From Acidimicrobiales bacterium (GTDB lineage: Bacteria > Actinomycetota > Acidimicrobiia > Acidimicrobiales > JADJXE01): a stretch of 15,349 bases of DNA. Positions within the stretch are counted from its first letter, which is position 1; every line of letters starts with the position of its first letter. Below, in pieces: positions 8,275 through 15,349 of this stretch. The notes beneath the pieces were generated by a model. It did not search any database. It had not been told where the DNA came from and saw only the letters and a list, made by a program, of their open reading frames with translations. The stretch spans positions 1-15,349 of the forward strand of contig JADJXE010000002.1 in NCBI GenBank assembly GCA_016716005.1, read 5' to 3'. Both the position numbers and the translations under genes were made by a program.

Positions 8275-8885
8275 CGCGACCACCACCGGGTTCGGGGGGC
8301 CCGCCGGCGGGTGGAAGTCGACGGCGTGCAGGTCGAGGGCCTCGGCGTTGCGGAAGGAGGTGGACCCACCGCGCCGGCCACCTCGCGCACCCCCGCCTGC
8401 AGCCGGTCGAGGAAGCCGTGGAGGTCCTCGTCGAGCAGCTCGGACACGTCGCGGTACTCGAGCTCGGCCTTGAGCCGGCCGATCAGCCGCTGGGGCCGGT
8501 TGAGGTCACCGTCGCGCCGCTGCAGCTCCAGCCAGAAGCCGTTGATCGCCTCCCACAGCTCGGTCGACACCAGCTCGCGCACCGACCGCACGTTCTCGCG
8601 GGCCCGCAGCACGGCGTTGCCGATGGCGCCCGGGTTCTCCTGGTCGAGCACCAGGAACTCCGAGATGGCGCCGGCCAGCTCGGCGCCGTCGGCGGCGTGG
8701 GCGTCCCAGTCGAAGGCCTCGTCGAGGGAGAGCACCCGCAGCAGGTCGTGCCAGCTGCCCCGGGCCTGGGCCGGCGGGCTCTCGAGCAGCCCGTGGTAGG
8801 TGACGTCGAGCATGCGCGCCGTGTCCTCGGCCCGCTCCAGGTAGCGGCCGGTCCAGAACAGGCTCTCGGCGTGGCGGGCCAGCAT
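8271..8885 (-). CDS. Alpha-E (DUF403) domain protein, short form lacking the central part
   Basis: Alpha-E proteins are all-helical and accompany circularly permuted ATP-grasp and transglutaminase genes; their biochemical role is unproven. The start MLARHAESLFWTGRYLERAE is diagnostic, with ARMLDVTYHGLLES, FLVLDQENPGAIGNAVLRAR and NVRSVRELVSTELWEAINGF following. It then jumps to PQRLIGRLKAELEYRDVSEL, which in full-length relatives lies about 110-130 residues later. The usual length is about 310 residues; here it is about 200, so the second ERxDxTARLL-type repeat is missing without a frame break. After residue 170 the frame becomes doubtful: an alternative frame (NAEALDLHAVDFHPPAG) stays open into the transglutaminase gene. 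ATG at 8885 is well supported by family starts, although no strong Shine-Dalgarno precedes it. Confidence 0.85.
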   Translation of the reverse strand: MLARHAESLFWTGRYLERAEDTARMLDVTYHGLLESPPAQARGSWHDLLRVLSLDEAFDWDAHAADGAELAGAISEFLVLDQENPGAIGNAVLRARENVRSVRELVSTELWEAINGFWLELQRRDGDLNRPQRLIGRLKAELEYRDVSELLDEDLHGFLDRLQAGVREVAGAVGPPPSATPRPSTCTPSTSTRRRAPRTRWWSR

Positions 8886-8973
8886 CGCCGCCCATGGTAC
8901 GGACCGGGAAGGCCGTCGTCCCCCGTCACCAACCGCTCACGCGCCGTTCACACCCCGGCCCCACCGGCACCGG

Positions 8974-9054
8974 CGTCTTGTCGGCACCTGACCCGGCGCG
9001 ACGCTCGAAGTGCCCGCGTGGCCGCGGAGCGATCCCCGCGGAAAGGGGACGATC
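8974..9054 (+). promoter_or_regulatory. Duplicated leader, copy 1, with Shine-Dalgarno that can be sequestered
   Basis: This 81-base leader is near-identical to the one at 9819-9903. AAAGGGGA (9042-9049) is a strong ribosome binding site five bases before the ATG at 9055. CCCC (9034-9037) can pair with its GGGG (9045-9048), while GCGG (9024-9027) can instead pair with CCGC (9036-9039), so two small stems compete. TTGTCG (8978-8983) and GACGCT (9000-9005), 16 bases apart and conserved in both copies, are a possible promoter. The leader lies in the 169-base divergent gap with the alpha-E gene. Confidence 0.55.
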
Positions 9055-9810
9055 ATGACGACACTGCGGCGCGCCGGGGGCTGCTGGCTGCGCTCGTGCT
9101 GGTGACGGGCTGCGCCTTCGTGTCGAGCAGCCGCACGGTGCCGGCGCCCCTGGTCGCCGGCCAGCCCGGCCAAGTCTGCCTCACCCCTCGCCAGACCTGG
9201 CGGGGCCGACTGGCCGTATGTGCGGGTGCAGATCCCGTCGAGCGGGATGTACAGGTACGGGAGCGTCGGCGACGAGTACCGGCTTCGACGTCACCTACGC
9301 TAACCCCGGGACGCAGACCATCGAGTACGACGTCTGCCCGGCGAGGTGGAACACGAACCCCGAGAACCCCGGGTCCTTCGAGATCAAGGGCGAGAGCTGC
9401 ACCAAGGGGTCGTACACCTTCACGGTGCAGGCCCCGAACCAGCCCGTCTTCGGCACCGGTGACGTCCAGGTCACGCTGGCCTGGTCGGACGGCGCCGACC
9501 TCGACCTGCACGTGGTCGACCCCGGCGGCGCGGAGACGTGGTACGGCAACACCACCTCCGCCAGCAGCGGCCAGCTCGACCACGACACCCGCCCGCAGTG
9601 CGGCGACGACAACACCCACTACGAGAACATCTTCTGGCCCACCACGGCGCCCCGCACGGCCAGTACTCGGTGGTCATCGTGTCGTCCCGCGGGTGCGGCT
9701 CCACCAGCGACGCCCGTCTCACCATCAGGGTCGGCGGCCAGGTCGTCGTGCACCAGTCGCTCCCCGTGCCGAGCGGTGGCCGCAGCACCACCGTGACCTT
9801 CACCGCCTGA
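9055..9810 (+). CDS. Lipoprotein 1 with N-terminal repeat module and DUF2135/YfaP-like C-terminal domain, frameshifted
   Basis: The signal peptide ends in a lipobox: LLAALVLVTGCAFVSSSRT, Cys near residue 20, so it is probably anchored to the outer membrane face. An N-terminal module follows: VAGQPGQVC, then ADWPYVRVQIPSSGMYRYG and FDVTYANPGTQTIEYDVC. The C-terminal domain has GDVQVTLAWSDGADLDLHVV, DPGGAETWYGN, QLDHDTRPQCGDDN, HYENIFWPT, YSVVIVSSRGCGSTSDA and GRSTTVTFTA. The DLDLHVVDP, GN and LD-D pattern is typical of DUF2135-like beta domains, which may bind metal through the Asp residues (inference). One base is lost in the G-run near 9075 compared with copy 2, plus about three more indels. 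The strand is opposite to the neighbouring cassette genes on both sides. Confidence 0.82.
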
Positions 9811-9812
9811 GC

Positions 9813-9831
9813 CGCCGACGCCTTGTCGGCG
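9813..9831 (+). terminator. Possible hairpin terminator after lipoprotein 1
   Basis: CGCCGAC (9813-9819) pairs with GTCGGCG (9825-9831) over a five-base loop, beginning two bases after the stop codon. No U-tract follows. It overlaps the conserved TTGTCG of the second leader, so it may instead be part of that regulatory region. Confidence 0.4.
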
Positions 9832-9903
9832 TCGCTGCCCGGCGCGACGCTCGAAGCGCCGCGGCGCGGGCTGCGGAGCGATCCCCGCAGAAAGGGGACG
9901 ATC
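9819..9903 (+). promoter_or_regulatory. Duplicated leader, copy 2, with Shine-Dalgarno that can be sequestered
   Basis: This is the second copy of the leader seen before lipoprotein 1. It keeps TTGTCG (9823-9828), GACGCT (9846-9851, 17 bases apart), GCGACGCTCGAAG, GCGGAGCGATCCCCGC and AAAGGGGACGATC ending at the ATG at 9904. CCCC (9883-9886) faces GGGG (9894-9897) of the ribosome binding site. GCGG (9873-9876) offers the competing stem with CCGC. Differences cluster at 9855-9872, in the part between the putative promoter and the stems. Confidence 0.55.
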
Positions 9904-10665
9904 ATGGTCACACTGCGACGCGCCGGCGGGCTGCTGGCCGCGCTCGTGCTGGTGACGGGCTGCGCCTTCGTGTCCAACCCGCGAACCGAGCCCCAGCCCC
10001 TCGTCGCCGGCCGACCGGGAAGGATCTGCTTCCCCGTGGGGTACATCGGCGGCATCGTCCCCGACTACATCGTGGTCAACGCCGGGCCCTTGGGCGTGAG
10101 GAACGTCGACTACTCAGGAGCGACGACGCCCGCCGCCTGCTTCGACGTGAACTACCCGCAGCCGGGAACACGAACCATCGACTACACGGCGTGCGCCGCC
10201 GCGGAATACGTCGGTGAGGACCCCGAGATCGACAGGGATAGCCCGCACCACGGGCTCGTACACGTTCACGGTGCAGGACCCGAACCAGCCGCCGCCACCC
10301 GACCTCGGCACCGGTGACGTCCAGGTCACGCTGGCCTGGTCCGACGGCGCCGACCTCGACCTGCACGTGGTCGACCCCCGCGGCGAGGAGATCTGGTACG
10401 GCAACACCGCCTCCGCCAGCGGCGGCCGGCTGGACCACGACACCATCCCCCCGTGCGGCGACAACGCCAGGCACTACGAGAACATCTTCCGGCCCACCGG
10501 CGCCCCCGCGCGGCAGTACTCGGTGGTCATCCGTGTCGTTCCACGGGGTGCGGCTCCACCAGCGACGCCGAGCTCACCATTAAGGTCGGCGGCCAGGTCG
10601 TGCGGGGCCAGTCGTTCCCGGTGCCCAGCAACGGCCGCAGCACCACCGTGACCTTCACCGCCTGA
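9904..10665 (+). CDS. Lipoprotein 2, paralogue of lipoprotein 1, with DUF2135/YfaP-like domain, frameshifted
   Basis: The signal peptide and lipobox (LLAALVLVTGCAFVSNPRT) match lipoprotein 1 almost base for base and here read through without a break. The N-terminal module is VAGRPGRICFP, then VPDYIVVNAGPLGVRNVDY and CFDVNYPQPGTRTIDYTAC, clearly homologous to copy 1 but strongly diverged. The C-terminal domain repeats GDVQVTLAWSDGADLDLHVV, EEIWYGNTASASGGRLDHDT, HYENIFRPTGAP, GCGSTSDAELTIKVGGQVV and GRSTTVTFTA. Indels near 10240 and 10535 must be repaired. It has about 250 residues. It starts 93 bases after the first copy, most of that being the duplicated leader. Function unknown; exported and membrane-tethered by the lipobox. 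Confidence 0.84.
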
Positions 10666-10679
10666 GAGATCAGCGGGTG

Positions 10680-10713
10680 ACCGGCTCGGCACCCCTCGAT
10701 TCGCCGGGCCGGT
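10680..10713 (+). terminator. Strong hairpin after lipoprotein 2, likely terminator
   Basis: ACCGGCTCGGC (10680-10690) pairs with GCCGGGCCGGT (10703-10713), an 11-bp stem with one G-T pair and a 12-base loop. It starts 15 bases past the stop at 10663-10665. No U-run follows, which is common for terminators in very GC-rich actinobacteria. It would separate lipoprotein 3 from the two upstream genes. Confidence 0.62.
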
Positions 10714-10811
10714 CTGGCACACACGGCGTCCACGAGCATCCCCTCTTGCCACCCCCCCGGAGCCGGTCGGACAATCGACTCATTGCCTGCACTGCGCGCA
10801 GGCGGATGGGA

Positions 10812-11194
10812 GTGAGCCCTGGCAAGGGCGGCTCCTGCTCACGGCGACGGTCGTTGCCGTCACCCTGCTGGCCACGAGCTGCGCCACGATCTCGTCGGCG
10901 TGGTACGAGCCGGACCTGATGCGTGCCGGGGTGCCCGGACAGTTCTGCGTGGACCTCATCAACGTCCCTCTCTGCGAGGACGTGCCTGGGAGGTCTACCT
11001 GCTCCACGTCGACTGGGGCGACGGCGAGATCCAGCACTACGAGGTGCCAAGCCACCCGCGCGATGGTGTGCTGGGCGGTCACGTACGACATCCCCGCAGC
11101 CACCTCGTCACCGTGACCGTGTATCCATGCATGCGCCGGCGTCTGTCCTGTGGCGAGCCCGACGCGGGAGACGGTTCCGGTCGAGGTCTGGTGA
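10812..11194 (+). CDS. Lipoprotein 3, short paralogue with only the N-terminal module, frameshifted
   Basis: The signal peptide and lipobox read LLLTATVVAVTLLATSCATI. The mature part has RAGVPGQFCVDLINVPLC, EVYLLHVDWGDGEIQHYEV, AMVCWAVTYDIPAAT and LVTVTVYPC. This lines up with the N-terminal module of its two neighbours: AGxPGxxC, then C-x-DVxY-like strand, then a final strand ending in Cys. The C-terminal DUF2135-like domain is absent. The WGDG...VTVTV pattern also recalls PKD-type beta folds, but that is weak. GTG at 10812 is chosen because AGGCGG (10800-10805) lies six bases before it; ATG at 10806 is the alternative. It ends about RETVPVEVW at 11194 after one of at least three indels. It faces the ATP-grasp gene end-to-end, 15 bases apart. 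Confidence 0.68.
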
Positions 11195-11209
11195 GCGGCG
11201 GGGACCGGG

Positions 11210-12723
11210 TCAGCCACCGCATGGTGACGTCGGCGGCCGGGACTGCCGCTGGTCTCGTCGGGGGCCAGCACCCACAGGTGTCCTGGAGCCGCCGACCTGG
11301 CTGGAGTTCACGACCAGGCTCCCCTGGCGCAGGGCCACGCGGGTGAGCCCGCCCGGGATCACCCCCCACCCGCTCGCCGGAGAGCATGAAGGGCCGCAGG
11401 TCGACGTGGCGTCTCCTCGACGTGGTCGCCGGTGAGGGTGGGGTGGCGGCTCAGGCTCACTATCTCCTGGGCGACGTAGCCCCGGGGGGTCGGCCTCGAT
11501 GCGGGCCCGGAACTCCTCGGGAGGTGGCCTCGTCGGCCCAGACGGGCCGATCAACAGGCCGCCGGAGCCCCCGCCTCCGACGCCCCCCACCGGCTTCACC
11601 ACCAGCTGGTCGAGGCTCCAGCACCTCGGCCCGCCGGTCGTCGTCCCACAGGAGGTATAGGTCGGCACGTTGGGGAGGACGCCTCCTCGCCCAGGTAGTA
11701 GCGGATGATCGCCGGCACGTAGGCGTAGACCGCCTTGCCGTCGGCCACCCCGTTGCCGACGGCGTTGGCCAGGGGTGACGTTGCCGGCCCGGGCCGCGGC
11801 CAGCAGGCCCGGCACCCCGAGCACGCTGTCGTCCACCATGCACACCGGGTCGAGGAAGTCGTCGTCGATGCGGCGGTAGATCACGTCGACGCTTCCAGGC
11901 CGCGGGTGGTGCGCATGAACACCACGTGCTCGTCGACCACCAGGTCGCGGCCCTCCACCAGCTCCACGCCCATCTGGCGGGCGAGGAAGGCTGCTCGAAG
12001 AACGCCGAGTTGCACGCCGGGGGTGGAGCACCACCACGGTGGGGTCGCCGGCCGCCGGTGGGGCCACGTGGCGCAGCGCCGACAGGGAGCGAGGCGCCGT
12101 AGTGGTCGACGGGCAGCGAACCCGGTGGGTGGAGAACAGGTGGGGCAGCACCCGGGTCATCGCCGCCCGGTTCTCCAGCACGTACGAGATGCCGCTCGGG
12201 CTGCGCAGGTTGTCCTGAGCACCTGGTAGCCGCCGTCGGCCCCACGGACCAAGTCGATGCCGGCCACCAGGCAGGGCGCCCCGGGCACCGGGATCCCGGA
12301 AGGCCCGCGGGTGAACCCGTCGCTCGAGGTGACCAGCCACTGCGGGACGATCCGTCGTGGAGCGCGCTCCGCTCCCCACGTAGAGGCCGTCGAGGAAGGC
12401 GTTGACGGCGGTCACCCGCTGGATGAGCCCGCCTCGATCCGCCCTGGCCACTCGTCGGCCGGACTCACCCGGGGCAGCAGGTCCATGGGGAAGGTGCGCT
12501 CCAGGTCCTCGTCGTCGCCCTCGCCGTACACGGTGAAGGTGATCCCCGGGTGCGGAAGGCCTGGTCGCGCAGGCGCTCAGCGGGCCAGCTTTCCTCGGCG
12601 TGACCTCGGCCAGGCTTGGTGACCAGATTGGCGTAGTGGGACCGGATCGAGCCGTCTCCCGCGAACACCTTCGTCGAAGAAGCCGTCGTGCTCGTAGCCG
12701 GAGAACAGGTCGGCGGCGGGCAT
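11210..12723 (-). CDS. Circularly permuted type 2 ATP-grasp protein (DUF404/DUF407), frameshifted
   Basis: These proteins have an ATP-grasp fold with permuted order and are predicted to form peptide or amide bonds; substrates are unknown. The N-terminus DLFSGYEHDGFFDE, GDGSIRSHYANL and ESWPAERLRDQAFRTRG fits DUF404. Further on come INRVTAVNAFLDGLY-like QRVTAVNAFLDGLYVGSG, GISYVLENRAAMTRVLPHLF, SVDVIYRRIDDDFLDPVCM, VDDSVLGVPGLLAAARAGNV, DQLVVKPVGGVGGGG and GGLTRVALRQGSLVVNSSQ, all typical and in family order. ATG at 12723 is likely; an open frame extends to a GTG at 12777. At least eight indels break it. In most genomes the alpha-E and transglutaminase genes follow directly, but here three opposite-strand genes intervene. 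Confidence 0.85.
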
Positions 12724-12773
12724 CACCAGGGACGGTACCGAATCGCCCGCCGGTGATTCCGGTCCGGCATCGA

Positions 12774-13272
12774 TCACACAGCGTTCACGCGACGTTCACG
12801 CGCGACCAGACGGCGACGCTCCACGAGGCCCGGTCGTCGCCGCGCCGCAGATCGCCACGAAGGCGTCGCCGGGACGGGCGGCGGCGCGAACGCCACCACG
12901 CACCGACCGACCTGCCCGGCGCCACCCGCCAGCCCGGCGCAGGGCTGGCCTCCCGCCCGTCGCCCCGGTCCGGCCGACGAGCGCCCCCGGAGTCGCCCCG
13001 CAGCAGGCCCCAGCCGGCCCGGGCGTCGTCGACGCCCTCGTCGGCGCTGGCCACGGCCACGTCGACCACGAGGAGCAATTTCGCGCCGCCGGACCGCTCG
13101 GCCGACACCACCCCCGGCCGTCACGTCGCCCACCTCGGCCGAGGTGCCCGGCTTGCTGTTGAGCCGGCGACGAGCCGTCGTCCTGCCCGGCCAGCAGGAA
13201 CAGTTGCACCGCCGGGCCGGCCAGCAGGATGGCCATCCCGCAGACCAGGGGCGACAACCGGCGGGTGGGCAC
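12774..13272 (-). CDS. Small exported protein of unknown function, frameshifted
   Basis: The N-terminus VPTRRLSPLVCGMAILLAGP, continuing VQLFLLAGQDDG, is a signal peptide or anchor. The mature part begins with a Ser/Gln/Gly-rich linker, then LLLVVDVAVASADEGVDDAR, GWGLLRGDSGG and, after frame changes, CVVAFAPPPVPATP and AICGAATTG. The V-V-D-V-x-V then later x-PGxxx-VVAF pattern vaguely recalls DUF4352-like immunoglobulin folds, but this is weak. It ends RERRVNAV. GTG at 13272 fits the hydrophobic segment. It is upstream of, and in the same direction as, the ATP-grasp gene with a 50-base gap, so the two may be co-transcribed. A short tandem CGCGTGAACGT/CGCGTGAACG lies at its 3' end. Confidence 0.55.
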
Positions 13273-13356
13273 GGCCGCCGATGCTACGGGCGGCCCGCCG
13301 GCGCGAACGACCGGCCGATCCCGGTGGGCCGGAACCACCCAGCTTGACCGGCCGTC

Positions 13357-15349
13357 GTGTCCAGCACCGAGCCCACCGAGCCTACCGGGCCCACCGAGGA
13401 GTCGCCCGGCGGAGGACGAAGCGGTGCCGGAACCGACGACCCAGCAGCGGGCGGCCGTCGGCGTCATCGTCGCGCTGCGCCGTCGCCGGCGTATGGTCGG
13501 CACACCACCCCACCGGAACCGCCGTCGTCGACCAGCTGCCCCCGGCCGCCATGGCCGCGCTGACGGCGCTGGCCGGCGCCCGCACCGGCGGTGGACTCCT
13601 GCCACGGGTACCACCACCTCGCCAGCGGCTGGTTGGCTGGCCGTGGTGCTCGCGCCGCGCTGGTCACCGTCGTCGTGCCTGTTCCGCCTCGACCGGCGCG
13701 AGCCCGTGGTGGGCGCATGTGCCGCTGTGGTCGCCAACGCCGCCCTCCGCCTGGGCTGGGACCTGTTCAGGCGCCAGCGTCCCGGTGGCCGCGGTTGCGG
13801 TCCTGCCCATCCTCGTGTCGGGTTGGCGGCATCGCCCGCAAGCGGGCGAGCGGGTCGCCCGGCGTGGCCGCTGGGCGTGGGCGCCAGTGCCGCCGCCGTC
13901 GTGATCGTGCCGTTCACCGTGGCCCCGCTGTCCTAGGGCAGCGACGCCCAGGTTGCTAATGACGCCGTCCTGCCGGTCAGTCGTCGCGCCCGCGACGCCG
14001 ACACCGGTGGCCGCCACACCCGCCCAGTCTGACCGGGCTGCGGAGGGTGTCGCTCAGCCGATGAAAGCGGGTGGGGCGTGGTGGGTGCTGCGCTGGCGCC
14101 CGGGCCGTCCCTGGTGCCAGCCCAGAACGCCCGGGTCCTCCAGGACGTGGCCGGACAACGCGCCCAGCTGGCTCCTTCGGCCAGCGCCGCCGCCGGTCGC
14201 GGCGCCGACGTCCGGATTCCCTCCAGGTGCGCCGGCGCCCTCGACCTCCCGGGCGCATCGCGGACATGGAGCCGGCGCTGGTGAGCGTGGCGGGGTCGCC
14301 GGATTGTTACGTTGGGGGTGCTCGACGGGATCGATCCGCCGCGTGGTCGCGGGCCCTGGTGCGCGACCGCCTCGATCGGCTGGGACCGTGAGGTCGCCGA
14401 CGCCCGCCCGAGGCCGAGCGGGCCATCGACGCCGTGCGGGTCGCCCCTGGCCTGCTCGGCGGCGAGGGCCCCAGGCGCTACTTCGTGGCCGTGGTCACCC
14501 CGGCCGAGTCCCGAGGGCTGGGCGGCTACATGGGCAGCTTCGCCGAGCCTTTTTGGGTGGACGGCTAGTCTCGACTCCGGCCTGGCGACGGGTCGACCAG
14601 CGATCCCGTGCAGGCCAGCGCCAACCGCGACTCCTCACCGTCACCGGTCCGCCTGACTGGCTGGAGTGTTTCCGGTCGCTCTCGCGCAGCGTGATCTGAC
14701 CGAACCTCACCCTGCCCCCGATCTGCCCACCGTCAGCGCCGTCACCGCCCAGCTCTACCTGGCAGACCGACGGTGGTTTCGCCCATCGACGGGATGATCA
14801 CTGTCGACCCTGCCGGGCTGGCCGCCCTCCTCCGGCTCACCGGGCCGGTGAGCGGGCCCGGGATCCCCAGCCCCCTCACCCCCGACAACGTCGAGCAGTT
14901 CCTGCTGGTCGACCAGCACCAGCTGTCTGCCGACGACCCCGCTTTCAGGAGGACGCCCTCGGCGGAGTCGCCCTAGCGGTGCGTTCGACCGCCGCACCAC
15001 CGGCGACCCCCGGTCTGCGGCCCTCGGCGAGGCGTTGTTTCCTGCGGCGCAACGGCCACCTGCAGATCGCCAGCTACGTTCGACGCCGAGGAGAACGGCT
15101 TCTTTCGACTGCTGGGGAGCCACTGGCGCCATGGCCCTCGTCGACGAAAGACTTCTGTCGATTTGGTCACGAACAACGCCGGCGGTTCCAAGATCGACGT
15201 CTTCCCTCCACCGACGTCTCGGACTACACGGCGACGGTCGACCCTGAGCGGCCAGGTGCGGGCCGCGCCATCGCCACGCTCCGGCAACGACGCCCCCACC
15301 AGCGGCCTCTCTGACGGTGTGATCGGCAACAACCGTGACCTGCCGAACG
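13357..15349 (+). CDS. DUF4012 membrane protein, 3' end beyond the window, heavily frameshifted
   Basis: DUF4012 proteins are found at actinobacterial polysaccharide loci; their activity is not known. After a Thr/Pro/Glu-rich start (STEPTEPTGPTEESPGG) come several membrane segments, including VGVIVALAVAGVW-like, AAMAALTALAGAR, AAGWLAVVLA, VPVAAVAVLPILVSGW and LGVGASAAAVVIVPFTVAPL. The extracytoplasmic part follows with LVPAQNARVLQDVAGQ, DRLDRLGREVADARP (across two frames), the hallmark YFVAVVTPAESRGLGGYMGS, PIDGMITVDPAGLAALLRLT, PLTPDNVEQFLLVDQHQLSA, NGHLQIASY and, near the edge, SKIDVF-type and DYTATVDP pieces. GTG at 13357 is tentative. More than ten indels are needed. It diverges from the 12774-13272 gene across 84 bases with no obvious operator. 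Confidence 0.82.

Noticed and set aside
8418..10217. A 599-codon open frame on the plus strand joining antisense alpha-E sequence to the first lipoprotein region
   Set aside because: It is antisense to the alpha-E gene and out of frame with most of lipoprotein 1; only a short stretch near the signal peptide is real coding.
9055..10665. Programmed frameshifting in the lipoproteins
   Set aside because: The same kind of break occurs in unrelated genes across the whole window, and the two sister copies break at different places, so sequence error is simpler.
12600..13904. A 434-codon open frame on the plus strand
   Set aside because: Its first half is antisense to the ATP-grasp and small exported genes. 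Only the part after about 13420 contributes a correct-frame piece of the DUF4012 protein.

Overview
The window is very GC-rich and gene-dense. Its gene content suggests an uncultured actinobacterium, most like the Acidimicrobiia: a DUF4012 membrane protein, a membrane-anchored CapD-type sugar dehydratase, a tandem-SH3 membrane protein and an ATP-grasp/alpha-E/transglutaminase set. This placement is inferred from gene families, not measured. Almost every gene keeps strong family motifs but switches reading frame one or more times. That pattern fits single-base indels left in a long-read assembly better than mass pseudogenisation, so I give each gene its reconstructed span rather than its fragments.

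Layout. 1-421 (minus): a VapB/VapC-like toxin-antitoxin pair cut by the window edge. 618-1221 (plus): a dTDP-4-dehydrorhamnose 3,5-epimerase (RmlC). 1249-2928 (minus): two coupled genes of unknown role, a tandem-SH3 plus transmembrane protein followed by an exported protein. 2929-3158: a spacer with a hairpin and a two-copy direct repeat. 3159-7161 (minus): a tightly packed run of a CapD-like NDP-sugar dehydratase, an acyl-CoA dehydrogenase and an MtfA-type zinc peptidase. 7320-8885 (minus): a transglutaminase-like protein and a short alpha-E (DUF403) protein. 9055-11194 (plus): three tandem paralogous lipoproteins. 11210-13272 (minus): a circularly permuted ATP-grasp protein and a small exported protein. 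13357-15349 (plus): a DUF4012 membrane protein running off the end.

How they fit together. RmlC, CapD and DUF4012 point to a surface polysaccharide locus. The ATP-grasp, alpha-E and transglutaminase genes normally form one compact co-directional cassette thought to make or modify peptide/amide bonds. Here the cassette is split: three opposite-strand lipoprotein genes lie between the ATP-grasp and alpha-E genes. The lipoproteins share an N-terminal module. Two also carry a C-terminal DUF2135/YfaP-like beta domain and have near-identical leaders, each with a Shine-Dalgarno that can pair with an upstream CCCC. This lipoprotein island inside an amide-ligase cassette is the best candidate for an undescribed system. 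The functional link is an inference from position only.
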